Shown in pieces: positions 24,438 through 34,899 of a stretch of 64,000 nucleotides of DNA. The translations under genes and the position numbers were made by a program. Numbering within the stretch: position 1 is the stretch's first letter; the number at the start of each line of letters is the position of its first letter. The stretch comes from Treponema denticola (lineage in GTDB: Bacteria > Spirochaetota > Spirochaetia > Treponematales > Treponemataceae): the NCBI RefSeq assembly GCF_024400535.1, contig NZ_CP038800.1:2170001-2234000 (forward strand). The letters run 5' to 3'. The notes under the pieces are model-generated. The model was not told the DNA's origin. It worked only from the letters and a program-made list of their open reading frames with translations, and did not search any database.

Positions 24438-27400
24438 CTATTTTACTTCACCGCTATCTACAGAAAAAACCTTATCTTCTTTTTTTGCTTGGACCTTGAT
24501 ATCTCCTATCGGGTTCCATTGAACCGTAAATGTTATTGTAGGAACAAGTTCATAATATTTTCTTGACGCAGCCGTACGGAGCACAGGCTTTACCGAATAA
24601 GAAAATTTCATTAACCAATCTTTTAAGTAATGGGTTAAATCAAAATTGAGAGATTTTAATTTAAAGCCCGACTGTTTTCTTGCTGCCTCATCCCAAAAAT
24701 AAAATGAATAAGCCAAATCTGTAAACACATTTTTTTCTCCCGGAATTACAATAGGCAGATTGAGAGAATCTTGAAAGTAGCGGGCAATAACATCATTCCG
24801 GCTATTTGAGCTAAAACTTATATCCAAAAATTCATGTATCTTAAAAGTGAGTTTAGGCGAAAAAGAAAACGACGAATCGGTTGCTCTTATTAAGTTAAGA
24901 TTAAGAGAGGAATTAAACGAAAACTCTATTTTTACCCTGTTTTTCCAAGCATAAAATACAAAAGGTTTTGAGGAATTTGAAATATTTAGATCCAAAGAAC
25001 GGGCCATAAATTTTTTGGTACTCTCCGGCTGCCATCCTACACCGGCAATAAGTTTATAGGGTGTATCGTAACTCATTGCATAAACCAGCGATATATATTT
25101 CCAATAAAAAGAAACAGCATACTTATCGCTTTTTTTATCTTCGATACTGTAAGAATAAGATTGGCTTAACGAAATATCATATGGAAGAGAAAAACTGAGA
25201 TCAGCCTTAAAAGGATCCCAAGCCCATTTTTTAAGCTGTTTCTCTTTTTCCAAAAGTCTTGTAGATATACTAAGTTTTCCGTAAGGAAATGCAAAACTTC
25301 CCAAGAACGAATAAGACTGCAAAAGCGGACTTAAATTTACGGAGGAGCTAAATAATTGGGTATAGCCTTTTAAATTTATACCAAATCCTGCAGAAGCCGC
25401 ATGAGTTATAATATAATCCTTATCCCATTTAGCAATTACGTTTTCCCATTCTGGTTTTATAAGAGTTCCCTTAAATTTATTTTGAAAAAGAATCTCTGAC
25501 ATTGACCACTCAAAAAAAGTAGGCTTAAATAAATCATTGAAAATAAAAGGATTCAATTTTAGGCTATTGGTATTTTTTACGGTATAAATATTTAATTTAT
25601 AGTTATTCAGCTGAACCTTATCATGCTCGGTTTTATCTTTATACCATGGGTGACTTTGATAATTACCGTTTAATTCAAAAGAATTAGATAAATTTAAAAA
25701 ACCTCTATTATAAGAAAAATTGCTGTCAAATTTTGCCTGTCCGCTTAATTTATAAAAGTTAGAATAAAAAGCCTTCCAGTCAATATCAAAAGGTTTTTTC
25801 CATTCTTCATGATTAAAAGTTACATCCTCAAAAAAAGAGCCGTTTAATTTATATGTTAAATCATAATCTATAATATTTGAAACATCATAAGTTTTTACAG
25901 GATCTATTTTAAATAGGGGAAAAAGCTCTTGCGAGAATAACTGCGAAGACTCTTTTTCTTCAATGGGCTTGGTATCTTCTTCAAATGGATTGTTTATACC
26001 GGCTAAATCTTTTTTTTGAGGCTTATCTTTTTTTCGAGATGAAATTCTTGTAGAAAAAATTGTTCCCCCAATACCGGCTTTTAATTCTGGAAGTATATTT
26101 TTAGGGTAGTAAAACAATCTATCCGGAGAATATAAAGAGTCTTTACCTATAAGGTCTTCATTTTTTTTTGCTTCAAAATTAACTTTACCTGAAAAAGCTT
26201 CAAGAGCCATATAGTTTACCCAAGGCTGCAACAATGAAAAACTAGGGTTTATTGAGCTGTCTATCTTCCATGAGTAAAAATTTTCACTTGAAGTATTATC
26301 TTCAGCAGCCATTTTATCTTTATTTAAAAAGTATTTAAACCAATTCATGTCTTCACTTCTTCCCATAAAATCTTTTTTAAAAAAAGGATCTGAGATAAAA
26401 GGAAAAGAAATGGAAACATTAAATGGACTTTTTGTCATACTCATATTAAAATTGAAACCATACCTAAAAGGAACCATTTTTCCAAAAAGATTTGCCTTAT
26501 TATAAATTCTGCCGTTGTCGCCATATTGAGTATAAATGCTGCCATCTGCCGGATAAAGATTATAAGAAAAGCCCAGCATCGCATTAAAATCAATTTGTTT
26601 TACATATCCTTTTTTAGGAATAATTTTTCCGTCGATACCTGCTAAATATCCAAGCCCAGAATAAGCATCCGCTATCAATTTTAAATACGAACCTCCGGTG
26701 TCGGAAGCCGGTTCATCTAGCTTTTTAAAAAACAAGCCTTCAAGTTTTTGTTTTTTTTCAGTATCGCTTTGCATAAAATTAGAAAACGAAGTCGCCTCAT
26801 CGCTTTTAGGAGCAGGCTTACGCCCCAGAATATAGGTAGTAGTTTGTACAAAAGCACCTTCCCTATTTTTAAACCCGAAGACAGGGTGAAAAAGCATCTC
26901 ATCAGCCGGATAATAAAAAAAGGGAAAGTACATGATAGGTACAACTCCGACCGACAAAAAACCGTTAAAAAAAGCCATTTCGTTTCCGGGTAAAATCCAA
27001 AGGCGGCTTGCCCTAATCGACCAGAGCGGGTATTCTTCCTTACTTGTAGTAAGCATGGCATCCTTAAAGGCTATCGCACCGCTTTCATTTCTTCCTGCAA
27101 GTCCTGTGTGAATTCTAAAAGGGTCTTGGCTTTTTTTTGCCGGAGCTTGTTCGATAATTCCATCAACAAAGACGCCTTCAAGTTTTTTTATATTAAAGAT
27201 TAGATAATCACCTTTAAAACTTTCCCCATCTGATGATCCGATTTTACGGGTATACACAACATTACCTATCGCAGTCAATGTTTCCCGTGTTTTATTATGG
27301 ATTATTTTGTCGGCAGAAATTGAAGATGTGGAATTTCCGTCTGAAACTGAAATTGAAACAAGGCCGGTAAAAATAATAAGCTCATCTTTTTTTTCCTTTT

Positions 27401-27656
27401 CAGATTTCGTATCATCTTCTTTTAAAGAGTCTTCGTCCTTACCTTCATCAGAGTCAGATTTGGATTTATCGCTTTCAGGTTTAGAAGCCTTATCAATCTG
27501 TTCGGTTATAGGAGCCGACGGAACCTTTACATATTCTGTAAGCTCTGCGGAGTCGATCGTAACCTTTATTGTTTTTTCAGGATTTTCATCAGCCTGTAAA
27601 ACATTTACCGAAAAGAGAAATACAAAAAAGATTAACCCCTGCAAAGCTTTTTTCAT
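24438..27656 (-). CDS. lptD: LptD/OstA-like outer-membrane assembly protein
   Basis: The 1072-residue protein has a signal peptide (to VLQADEN), a low-complexity Asp/Glu/Lys/Ser insert (about residues 50-95), then an OstA-like periplasmic part (SISADKIIHNKTRETLTAIG) and a large beta-rich barrel. SIRASRLWILPGNEMAFFNG and PIMYFPFFYYPADE are typical of LptD. LptD inserts lipopolysaccharide in most diderms; treponemes lack classical LPS, so a different glycolipid is the probable cargo. It follows uvrA by 9 bases on the same strand, an arrangement I recall from other treponemes (Treponema pallidum TP0514-TP0515). Barrel assignment is from alternating hydrophobic patterns, not measured. Confidence 0.85.
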   Translation of the reverse strand: MKKALQGLIFFVFLFSVNVLQADENPEKTIKVTIDSAELTEYVKVPSAPITEQIDKASKPESDKSKSDSDEGKDEDSLKEDDTKSEKEKKDELIIFTGLVSISVSDGNSTSSISADKIIHNKTRETLTAIGNVVYTRKIGSSDGESFKGDYLIFNIKKLEGVFVDGIIEQAPAKKSQDPFRIHTGLAGRNESGAIAFKDAMLTTSKEEYPLWSIRASRLWILPGNEMAFFNGFLSVGVVPIMYFPFFYYPADEMLFHPVFGFKNREGAFVQTTTYILGRKPAPKSDEATSFSNFMQSDTEKKQKLEGLFFKKLDEPASDTGGSYLKLIADAYSGLGYLAGIDGKIIPKKGYVKQIDFNAMLGFSYNLYPADGSIYTQYGDNGRIYNKANLFGKMVPFRYGFNFNMSMTKSPFNVSISFPFISDPFFKKDFMGRSEDMNWFKYFLNKDKMAAEDNTSSENFYSWKIDSSINPSFSLLQPWVNYMALEAFSGKVNFEAKKNEDLIGKDSLYSPDRLFYYPKNILPELKAGIGGTIFSTRISSRKKDKPQKKDLAGINNPFEEDTKPIEEKESSQLFSQELFPLFKIDPVKTYDVSNIIDYDLTYKLNGSFFEDVTFNHEEWKKPFDIDWKAFYSNFYKLSGQAKFDSNFSYNRGFLNLSNSFELNGNYQSHPWYKDKTEHDKVQLNNYKLNIYTVKNTNSLKLNPFIFNDLFKPTFFEWSMSEILFQNKFKGTLIKPEWENVIAKWDKDYIITHAASAGFGINLKGYTQLFSSSVNLSPLLQSYSFLGSFAFPYGKLSISTRLLEKEKQLKKWAWDPFKADLSFSLPYDISLSQSYSYSIEDKKSDKYAVSFYWKYISLVYAMSYDTPYKLIAGVGWQPESTKKFMARSLDLNISNSSKPFVFYAWKNRVKIEFSFNSSLNLNLIRATDSSFSFSPKLTFKIHEFLDISFSSNSRNDVIARYFQDSLNLPIVIPGEKNVFTDLAYSFYFWDEAARKQSGFKLKSLNFDLTHYLKDWLMKFSYSVKPVLRTAASRKYYELVPTITFTVQWNPIGDIKVQAKKEDKVFSVDSGEVK

Positions 27657-27665
27657 TATTCCGTC

Positions 27666-30530
27666 TTACCTGACTCTTTCAAGCATTTCCTTTATATAAT
27701 ATCCCGTATAGGACTTTTTTATCTTTGCTACTTCTTCAGGCGTTCCCTCGGCGATGATTTGTCCTCCGTTGGTTCCGCCTTCGGGGCCGAGGTCGATAAT
27801 CTTATCGGCCTGTAAGATAACGTCAAGGTTGTGTTCAATCATAATGACGGTGTTTCCCTGATCTATGAGGCGGTGAATAACCTGCATGAGCTGCTTGACA
27901 TCTGCAAAGTGTAAGCCCGTTGTAGGCTCATCCAAAATGTAGAGGGTCTTGCCTGTAGAACGTTTGGCAAGTTCATTTGCAAGTTTTACCCGTTGGGCTT
28001 CTCCGCCCGAAAGGGTAAGAGCCGATTGGCCTAACTTTATATAGCCCAAACCGACCGATAAGAGGGTTTGAAGTTTTCGGGCAATGTGAGGAATGGGAGC
28101 AAAAAATTCCGAAGCTTCCTCTATGGTCATATCCAAAACATCGGCAATGTTTTTTCCCTTATAGCGGACATCGAGGGTTTCCTTGTTAAACCTTTTCCCT
28201 CGGCAAACATCGCAGGCTATATAAACATCGGGCAAAAAGTTCATCTCGATTGTGAGGGTTCCGTCACCCTGACAATGCTCGCACCTTCCGCCCCTTACGT
28301 TAAACGAAAAGCGGCCGGGCTTATAACCTCTTGCCTTCGATTCGGGAAGGCTTGCAAACAAGTCCCTTATCCCCGTAAAAACGCCTACATAGGTCGCAGG
28401 GTTTGAGCGTGGTGTTCTCCCGATGGGGCTTTGATCGATATTGATAACCTTGTCTATGTGCTCAAGGCCGCTCAGTTTTTTATAGGCCCCTTCGGGAATA
28501 GAAGAACGCATAATCTTATTTGAAACTGCCGGATACAGAACATCGGTTAAAAGGGTGGATTTTCCCGAGCCCGAAACTCCGGTAATACAGGTAAAGGCTC
28601 CTAAAGGAATTTTTATAGAAACATCTTTTAGATTATGCTCACTCACCCCTGAAAGCTCCAAAGCATTTCCGTTACCCTTCCGCCTTTCTTTAGGGATATC
28701 CATTTTAAGCGTACCTGCAAGATATTGACCCGTTAAACTGTTTTTTACTTTTGCAACTTCATCAGGCGTACCTTGGGCCGTTATATTTCCCCCGTGAACG
28801 CCTGCACCCGGACCGAGGTCGACAATGTAGTCGGCCGTGCGGAGGGTTTGCTCGTCATGTTCTACAACGATGAGGGTGTTTCCCAAATTACGCAAGTACA
28901 AAAGAGTATCAATCAGTCTCTGATTATCCCGTTGATGAAGCCCTATCGAAGGCTCGTCCAAAATATAGAGAACTCCTATCAAACTTGAACCTATCTGGGT
29001 CGCAAGCCTGATGCGTTGAGCCTCGCCGCCTGAAAGGGTTGCAGCCTTTCTTTCTAAGGTTAAATAGTCAAGACCGACATTTTTCATAAATTCCAAGCGG
29101 GCCTTAATTTCTTTTAAAATCTGAAAGGCTATGTGTTCTTCCGTTTCGGTTAACTTCAATTTTTCCAAAAACTCGATAGAATCCCCGACGGAAAGACAGG
29201 TAAGGTCATGAATGTTTTTATTGCCCACCGTTACTGCCAGCACTTCGGGCTTAAGCCTCATTCCTCCGCAGGTTTTGCAGGGCTTTATCGACATAAACTT
29301 TTCATAATATTCTCTGATAGAAGCCGAGTAAGATTCGTTATATTTCCGATTCATGTCGGCCATTATCCCCGGCCAAGGGCGGTTATAAGAATATTTCCCC
29401 GATCCGCTTTTGGACGTATAAGAAAACTGAATCTTTGTATCGCCCGAACCTTCCCAAATGATGGTCTGTATTTTTTTGGGGAGCTTGTTCAATGGCGTAT
29501 CAAGAGAAAAATCGAATTGGGCGGCGAGGGCTTCAAACCGCACCCTGTTCCAATCGGATTCGGGATTATACGGAACAAAAACGCCCTCATTAAACGAAAG
29601 GCTTTTATCGGGGGCTATCAGGTCTTGGTCAAAGTGCTGAGTCATTCCGAGTCCCGTACATTCGGGGCAGGCCCCTATCGGGTTATTAAAAGAAAAAAGG
29701 CGGGGCTGCAATTCGGGCATCGAAATGCCGCAATCAGAACAGGCATTTTTTTGCGAAAAGAAAACCTCGGTTACGGGAGAATCCTTATCGTCCTGTTTTG
29801 TAGCAAGCAGGGTTCCGCCGGAACTTTCCAAGGCCGTTTCCACCGATTCCGAAAGGCGTTTCCGCACATCCTTCGACAGCCGGATTCGGTCTACGATTAT
29901 TTCGATTGTGTGTTTTTTTTGTTTATCGAGCTTTACCCCGTCTTCGAGGTTTACAAGAAGGCCGTCTATACGAGCTCGCACAAAACCTGCGGCGATAGCA
30001 TCACTCACTATCTTTTGGTGTTCTCCCTTTTTTCCCTTTATAATGGGAGCGAGAATCTGAACGCGGGTTCCTTCCGGCCAGCTCATAATGGTATCTATAA
30101 TCTGGTCAACCGTCTGCTCCTTAATCTCTTTTCCGCAAGAAGGACAATGGGCATGGCCGGTACGGGCAAAAAGGAGGCGGTAGTAGTCATAGATTTCGGT
30201 TACCGTTCCGACCGTAGAACGCGGGTTGCGGTGCGTAGTTTTTTGTTCTATAGAAATAGCAGGCGAAAGCCCCTCGATGTAATCCACATCGGGCTTATCC
30301 ATTCTGCCTAAAAACTGACGGGCATAGGCCGAAAGAGATTCGACATAACGGCGTTGCCCCTCGGCAAAAATAGTGTCAAAGGCGAGGGAGCTTTTTCCCG
30401 ATCCCGAAAGACCGGATATAACGATGAGCTTATCGCGTGGAAGCTCCACATCAATATTCTTTAAATTATGTTCACGGGCACCCTTTACGATGAGTTTATT
30501 TAGGTGTCCGCCTTGATTTTTATTGTTCAT
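27666..30530 (-). CDS. uvrA: Excinuclease ABC subunit A
   Basis: This 954-residue DNA damage recognition subunit of nucleotide excision repair has two ABC ATPase modules: Walker [15 protein letters not shown] and [14 protein letters not shown], signatures [14 protein letters not shown] and [14 protein letters not shown], and Walker [14 protein letters not shown] and [13 protein letters not shown]. Zinc fingers are visible as [17 protein letters not shown]...CPECTG and CEHCQGDG...CDVCRG. The start at 30530 keeps the family N-terminus ([14 protein letters not shown]); a longer frame upstream is hydrophobic and not part of UvrA. Probably co-transcribed with the downstream lptD. Confidence 0.98.
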   Translation of the reverse strand: MNNKNQGGHLNKLIVKGAREHNLKNIDVELPRDKLIVISGLSGSGKSSLAFDTIFAEGQRRYVESLSAYARQFLGRMDKPDVDYIEGLSPAISIEQKTTHRNPRSTVGTVTEIYDYYRLLFARTGHAHCPSCGKEIKEQTVDQIIDTIMSWPEGTRVQILAPIIKGKKGEHQKIVSDAIAAGFVRARIDGLLVNLEDGVKLDKQKKHTIEIIVDRIRLSKDVRKRLSESVETALESSGGTLLATKQDDKDSPVTEVFFSQKNACSDCGISMPELQPRLFSFNNPIGACPECTGLGMTQHFDQDLIAPDKSLSFNEGVFVPYNPESDWNRVRFEALAAQFDFSLDTPLNKLPKKIQTIIWEGSGDTKIQFSYTSKSGSGKYSYNRPWPGIMADMNRKYNESYSASIREYYEKFMSIKPCKTCGGMRLKPEVLAVTVGNKNIHDLTCLSVGDSIEFLEKLKLTETEEHIAFQILKEIKARLEFMKNVGLDYLTLERKAATLSGGEAQRIRLATQIGSSLIGVLYILDEPSIGLHQRDNQRLIDTLLYLRNLGNTLIVVEHDEQTLRTADYIVDLGPGAGVHGGNITAQGTPDEVAKVKNSLTGQYLAGTLKMDIPKERRKGNGNALELSGVSEHNLKDVSIKIPLGAFTCITGVSGSGKSTLLTDVLYPAVSNKIMRSSIPEGAYKKLSGLEHIDKVINIDQSPIGRTPRSNPATYVGVFTGIRDLFASLPESKARGYKPGRFSFNVRGGRCEHCQGDGTLTIEMNFLPDVYIACDVCRGKRFNKETLDVRYKGKNIADVLDMTIEEASEFFAPIPHIARKLQTLLSVGLGYIKLGQSALTLSGGEAQRVKLANELAKRSTGKTLYILDEPTTGLHFADVKQLMQVIHRLIDQGNTVIMIEHNLDVILQADKIIDLGPEGGTNGGQIIAEGTPEEVAKIKKSYTGYYIKEMLERVR

Positions 30531-30647
30531 AAGGAAAGCATTATACACAAAAAATGAGGTTTTGGGAAGATATTTATAAAAGACGCAAGAAAACACAAGA
30601 AATTTTATAAAAATGAAGTTTTTGATCAAAATTGCTTAAACTTGCAG

Positions 30648-30675
30648 TTGACAAGTATTTAATTCTTTGTATAAT
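30648..30675 (+). promoter_or_regulatory. Consensus promoter of the lipoprotein gene
   Basis: TTGACA (30648-30653), a 16-base spacer and TATAAT (30670-30675) precede a leader of about 50 nt ending in GGAGG before ATG 30735. Confidence 0.8.
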
Positions 30676-30734
30676 CGTATTTAGGGCCTTAGGTTTTATA
30701 TAAGGCATACTAATCTTTAATTTTGGAGGCAAAT

Positions 30735-31541
30735 ATGAAAAAGATTAAACTGATTGCAGGGGCTATAAGCCTTATGCTTATTGCTGCCGTTATTGCAAGC
30801 TGCGGACTAAATCCTTTTGGAAAAGTAAACGCAAAACCGGGAAAATATGTGGGAACTATCGACAGCAAAAAATATGAATTTTTCTTCACAGATTCCAGTG
30901 CTTATAAAGTAATTATAAACGGTACAGATACATTCTACGGCAAGGGCGAAGAAAAAGATGACGGATTTAGAGCGGCAACTTCGGAGACTAAAATAGATGT
31001 CAGATATCAAGCAGGAGCTCTTGCAAATCTTGTTGACGCGAATGGAGTTCTTTCTTATAAACGAGCCAAGGATTCAGAGTATGTAAAGCTCGAATTCGAA
31101 AAGGCTCTTCCCGAATTTACTACCACTTTAAAGGGCTCAATATATTCCTACAGCGGTACAGGATGTATTAACGATTATAATAATGGCGGAAAGACAGAAG
31201 ACAGACCTTGTGGAGCCATTAATACTAATACCGGTGTAAATGTAAAATATAGGCTTAACTTCTATGACGATAATAAGGCCTATCTTGAATGGGAAGAAGC
31301 CGGTGTTAAAAGATATTTTTATGCAAAAGAAGTTGTATATAAAAAGAATCACAGGATAAACATGATCTTTGATGAACTTACCGGGCAATGGACTCCTGAA
31401 GCCGGGAAAACCCCCTCTAATCTAAAAGCCGATGGAGTAAAAGACTCAAAACGCTATGCCGTTTTTGATCCCCAAAATGACAAAAATTCCGCAGAGAAAC
31501 CGATACTTGCCTTTGAAAATGCTCCCTTAAAAAAAGAATAA
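30735..31541 (+). CDS. Putative lipoprotein
   Basis: The 268-residue product has a clean lipoprotein signal (IAAVIASC) and a mature part predicted to be mostly beta strands, with repeated aromatic-rich segments (KYEFFFTD, YRLNFYDDNKAYLEW, KRYFYAKEVVY). Two Cys (GCINDY, RPCGA) could form a disulfide. No known domain is recognised. The consensus promoter, strong GGAGG and terminator suggest a well-expressed single-gene transcript. Confidence 0.75.
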   Translation: MKKIKLIAGAISLMLIAAVIASCGLNPFGKVNAKPGKYVGTIDSKKYEFFFTDSSAYKVIINGTDTFYGKGEEKDDGFRAATSETKIDVRYQAGALANLVDANGVLSYKRAKDSEYVKLEFEKALPEFTTTLKGSIYSYSGTGCINDYNNGGKTEDRPCGAINTNTGVNVKYRLNFYDDNKAYLEWEEAGVKRYFYAKEVVYKKNHRINMIFDELTGQWTPEAGKTPSNLKADGVKDSKRYAVFDPQNDKNSAEKPILAFENAPLKKE

Positions 31542-31583
31542 TAGAGATTTTCTAATAAATACTTAAGGAATTTTCAAAAAACC

Positions 31584-31615
31584 GCCCTTCCTCTAAAAAG
31601 GAGGGGCATTTTTTT
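31584..31615 (+). terminator. Rho-independent terminator
   Basis: An 8-bp stem GCCCTTCC/GGAGGGGC (one G-U pair) at 31584-31607 is followed by a run of seven Ts. Confidence 0.85.
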
Positions 31616-31716
31616 ATGCCCCAATCTAAAATCCATATAAGCTAATCTTTAATTAAAGCAGATTTTTTAAATTCCGATAATCTAAATATAAATTAGATCG
31701 TGGAATCGGAGGTAAT

Positions 31717-32127
31717 ATGGTTTCAAACAGCTCGCCGCTTCAAGCCCTTTCTCAACTTGCTATGCCTAAGATTTCGGCAGGCGGAAGAGCCTATGTTCCC
31801 GTAAAGCCGAGTCAGGTAATCTATGCTCATTTTAAGTATGTTTCAGGCTTTGCTCAGAGCCAAGGCCAATCAGGCATGAGTATAGATAAGCTTCGCATCT
31901 TAAACTCTATAATAGATCAGCTCGTATCCATGAAAACAAATGAAGCTCAAAAAGCCAACCTTACGGAATCGGCCTCAGCTCAATTACAATCCGAAATGAC
32001 CGAAAGCCGGATTGACGGGCTCTTAGACTATTATCATAATCAACTTAAAAGCACCATAACTCAAACGGAAAACATAGGCTATGGCGGAATAGCTCTGCCT
32101 GCAGCCGTGCTTGACTTGACAGCCTAG
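31717..32127 (+). CDS. Conserved-looking hypothetical protein
   Basis: This 136-residue soluble protein has no signal peptide, a Ser/Gln-rich N-terminus, a SAGGRAYVPVKPSQVIYAHF segment and a long helical centre (DKLRILNSIIDQLVSM). I do not recognise a family. GGAGGTAAT gives a good start. Its stop codon lies inside the promoter of the following HExxH gene. Confidence 0.65.
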   Translation: MVSNSSPLQALSQLAMPKISAGGRAYVPVKPSQVIYAHFKYVSGFAQSQGQSGMSIDKLRILNSIIDQLVSMKTNEAQKANLTESASAQLQSEMTESRIDGLLDYYHNQLKSTITQTENIGYGGIALPAAVLDLTA

Positions 32128-32144
32128 TATTTTTTGCGCATAAT
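32116..32144 (+). promoter_or_regulatory. Promoter overlapping the end of the upstream gene
   Basis: TTGACA (32116-32121), a 17-base spacer and CATAAT (32139-32144) end 7 bases before ATG 32152. The stop codon of the previous gene lies in the spacer. No Shine-Dalgarno is present, so a leaderless mRNA is predicted. Confidence 0.65.
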
Positions 32145-32151
32145 CATAATC

Positions 32152-34896
32152 ATGAAGCGCAGATATTTTTTAATCATTTTATTTTCAATTTCCCTTGTTT
32201 TAAGCCTAAATTCCGAAAAGCTTTTTGTTCAAAAGACAAAATACTTTGACATCATTTACTCTGAATCATCTGAAAAGGCAGCAGCCCTGATTGCAGAACA
32301 TGCCGATACATATGCCGAAGAAATATCGCAAAAACTAAACCGTAAAATTCCTAAGCGGATGCCCATCTATATTGAAGGTAACCGCGAAGCCCTAAACGGT
32401 TATTATACTTTTTTTCCGTACCGCAGAATAGTTCTTTTTGATACACTACCTGAAGAAGGCCAATTAAGCAATTTAAGCGATGTAATTTTAAAGGTATTTT
32501 ATCACGAATTGACCCATGCAATCTCTCTTACATATTTTTTACCTCTTTTACCCCTCTCTTTTGTAGAAGGTGTTACGGTTTCATACGAAAGCCTTGACGG
32601 AGAACAAGGCAGGCTCAACGATCCTTTAATCATGCATCACCTAATGCAGGGCAGGCTCGAAAACTCAAGTCCTACATGGAAAAAAGCGGCAGGGCCGAGG
32701 GACATCTATCCTGGAGGTCTTTGGCCTTATATTTACGGAGGAGCCTTTGCTTCCTATCTTCAAAAGATTTACGGCATGGAAACTTATGCAAAATACTGGG
32801 CAAACCCTCTTTCTTCTTTTCCTAAAAATAAGACAAAAAAAATTTTTAATAAAGAACTCGATGAGCTTTGGAAGAATTTTTTAGAATCTATTTATTTTCC
32901 TGAAAATGCTCTTAAACCTCAAAATCCTATCAAGGCTGAATCAGGCTTCAATATTACGGCAAGCTCTAAAGACGGCTTTGCTTGTTTTGACTTTGCAACA
33001 AAAGATGTATTATTTTTTTATGATTCCGGCAAGACTGAAAAACTTTTTACTGCAAATCCCGGCCTTTCTTTTTTAAGCTTTTCACAAGACGGCAAACTTC
33101 TTTTGGTAAGCGACTTAATCGGCACGCCAACCGGAGAGCATAACAGGGCAGTCATCTTCGATATGGAAAAAAGAAGGTTTATAAACAAAGAATATCATTC
33201 TTTAAGATATGCTTCATTTTGCGGAGAAAATAGTTTTTGCGGTATCGAAATAAAAAGTCAGTTTTCAAATCTGGTCTTAATAGATAAGAATTCCTTTGAA
33301 AAAAAAGAAGACATTTTACAAGCAGGCCCCGGACTCGCCTACTCGGCTCTTTATAATCCCGTATTTGCCGGAAAGAACAAGATTGCCGTCATAGCAGCCA
33401 ATGGAATAAAAAGAGATATATTGATAATAAATACGCAATCAAAAGAAATACAAAAATTGGAATTTGAGCATCCTCTGCCTGCAATAAGATATTTACAGAC
33501 CAATAACTCTGAAGAAGAACCTATTTTAAGCTTTTCATGGGCCGATAAAAATCAGCTTTACCGCTCGGCAATTTTTAATATAAAAACAAATAAATTAAAA
33601 GTTTTGGAAAAAGATATTTCAGGCGGTACTTTTTTTCCGATCGTAAAACAAAAAAAAGAAACGGAAGAATACGAAGTTATTTATGTAGGTGTTTTTACAA
33701 AGTCCAATTCCATATATAAAATAGATGTATCATCTTTTACGGAAAGACAAGCAGCCTTAAAGCCCTGTGATATATCCGCACAAGAACCTAAAACAAAAAT
33801 TCCCAATACGGCTATTTTAAGCAAAGATAAATATAATTATTTTTCGTGGATACATAAGCCCTTCCCCCTGCCCATACTCGATATTTCAGGCCTTTTTGAA
33901 GAAAAAAAGACTATGGCTGCGGGTGTAAATTTATATTGGAATGACCCTACAAATTTTTTATTTTTAGAAACACTTTCTCTTTTTTACTTTAAACCTTTTT
34001 TTTACGAGACAAGCATTTTGTTTAAGGCCGAAACGAAGCCTGCCGATATTCAAATAAAATTTTATGACGAAAATAAGCTTTTTAAATTTAGAAAAATAGG
34101 AAGCAGCATAAGCTCGGAATTGTCTTTCCCCCTAAATTCATCTTATCACAATATTTTTGGAAGAGCGGCTCTGTCTATCGAGGGTTTTAGCTTTTTTCCT
34201 TCCGACTACTATGAAAAATCCAAAACCCTTTATGATTACAGCTTAGGCGACGGCGTTTTATCCGAAGAGATTTCAGCCGTTTATATGTATCAAAAGTCCA
34301 AACAAAAATTGAATACGGATTTTTTTACAAAGGATGTAAACATAGTTCAGACAGCTCTAGGCATAAAACACGGGTTTCATTTTCCATCAAAAACAAATGC
34401 CTTAGCCCTCCAAGCTTTTGCAGGTTTTAGTCCTCCCCTTATCCCGATTAAACTAAACTTAAGCTCTTATTTTGGATACAATGCCTTTGCCCTGCCCCAT
34501 ACCGGAAATTATGAGTTTTTTAATAACAGGGCCTTTATGGGAATGACATCCTACCTTCCAAACATGAGCGAATACGAAAACATAAAAAAAATCATAAATC
34601 CCGGAAAAATAAATTACGGTTTAGGAATTGAAAGCGAAATAAAAATCTTCAGCTATGATATTCAAACCGGAAGCTCATGGCTCCCTATATTTTTTAGTAG
34701 AATAAACCTATCCGCAGGATATAGAGCCGTTTTTAACTTTTTAGATGCAGGAAAAAATAAGGCCGATATTTATCAATCAATATACGGTAAATTTTACATG
34801 GATATAAGCGGATCTAAAATAGGCATAGAATATGCTCATCCTTTAGAGAATGTAAAAATAGGAAAATTTAAGGCTATAATGCAGATAAGCTTTTAA
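32152..34896 (+). CDS. Exported HExxH metallopeptidase-like protein with large C-terminal region
   Basis: The 914-residue protein has a signal peptide and an N-terminal peptidase-like domain with VFYHELTHAISL, a zinc-binding HExxH, followed by LSFVEGVTVSYE and a conserved Tyr/Gly/Trp-rich stretch (GGLWPYIYGGAFASYLQKIYG), the layout of gluzincin-type domains. The middle (about 250-560) has repeated short strands like a beta-propeller (FLSFSQDGKLLLVSD). The last 300 residues alternate hydrophobic and polar residues and end in Phe (KAIMQISF), as an outer-membrane barrel would. It may be a peptidase anchored in or secreted through the outer membrane. No named close family is claimed. Confidence 0.75.
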   Translation: MKRRYFLIILFSISLVLSLNSEKLFVQKTKYFDIIYSESSEKAAALIAEHADTYAEEISQKLNRKIPKRMPIYIEGNREALNGYYTFFPYRRIVLFDTLPEEGQLSNLSDVILKVFYHELTHAISLTYFLPLLPLSFVEGVTVSYESLDGEQGRLNDPLIMHHLMQGRLENSSPTWKKAAGPRDIYPGGLWPYIYGGAFASYLQKIYGMETYAKYWANPLSSFPKNKTKKIFNKELDELWKNFLESIYFPENALKPQNPIKAESGFNITASSKDGFACFDFATKDVLFFYDSGKTEKLFTANPGLSFLSFSQDGKLLLVSDLIGTPTGEHNRAVIFDMEKRRFINKEYHSLRYASFCGENSFCGIEIKSQFSNLVLIDKNSFEKKEDILQAGPGLAYSALYNPVFAGKNKIAVIAANGIKRDILIINTQSKEIQKLEFEHPLPAIRYLQTNNSEEEPILSFSWADKNQLYRSAIFNIKTNKLKVLEKDISGGTFFPIVKQKKETEEYEVIYVGVFTKSNSIYKIDVSSFTERQAALKPCDISAQEPKTKIPNTAILSKDKYNYFSWIHKPFPLPILDISGLFEEKKTMAAGVNLYWNDPTNFLFLETLSLFYFKPFFYETSILFKAETKPADIQIKFYDENKLFKFRKIGSSISSELSFPLNSSYHNIFGRAALSIEGFSFFPSDYYEKSKTLYDYSLGDGVLSEEISAVYMYQKSKQKLNTDFFTKDVNIVQTALGIKHGFHFPSKTNALALQAFAGFSPPLIPIKLNLSSYFGYNAFALPHTGNYEFFNNRAFMGMTSYLPNMSEYENIKKIINPGKINYGLGIESEIKIFSYDIQTGSSWLPIFFSRINLSAGYRAVFNFLDAGKNKADIYQSIYGKFYMDISGSKIGIEYAHPLENVKIGKFKAIMQISF

Positions 34897-34899
34897 GCT

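Noticed and set aside
29208-30311. A long plus-strand frame of 367 codons
   Set aside because: It is antisense to uvrA, whose motifs are complete; it is an out-of-frame shadow.
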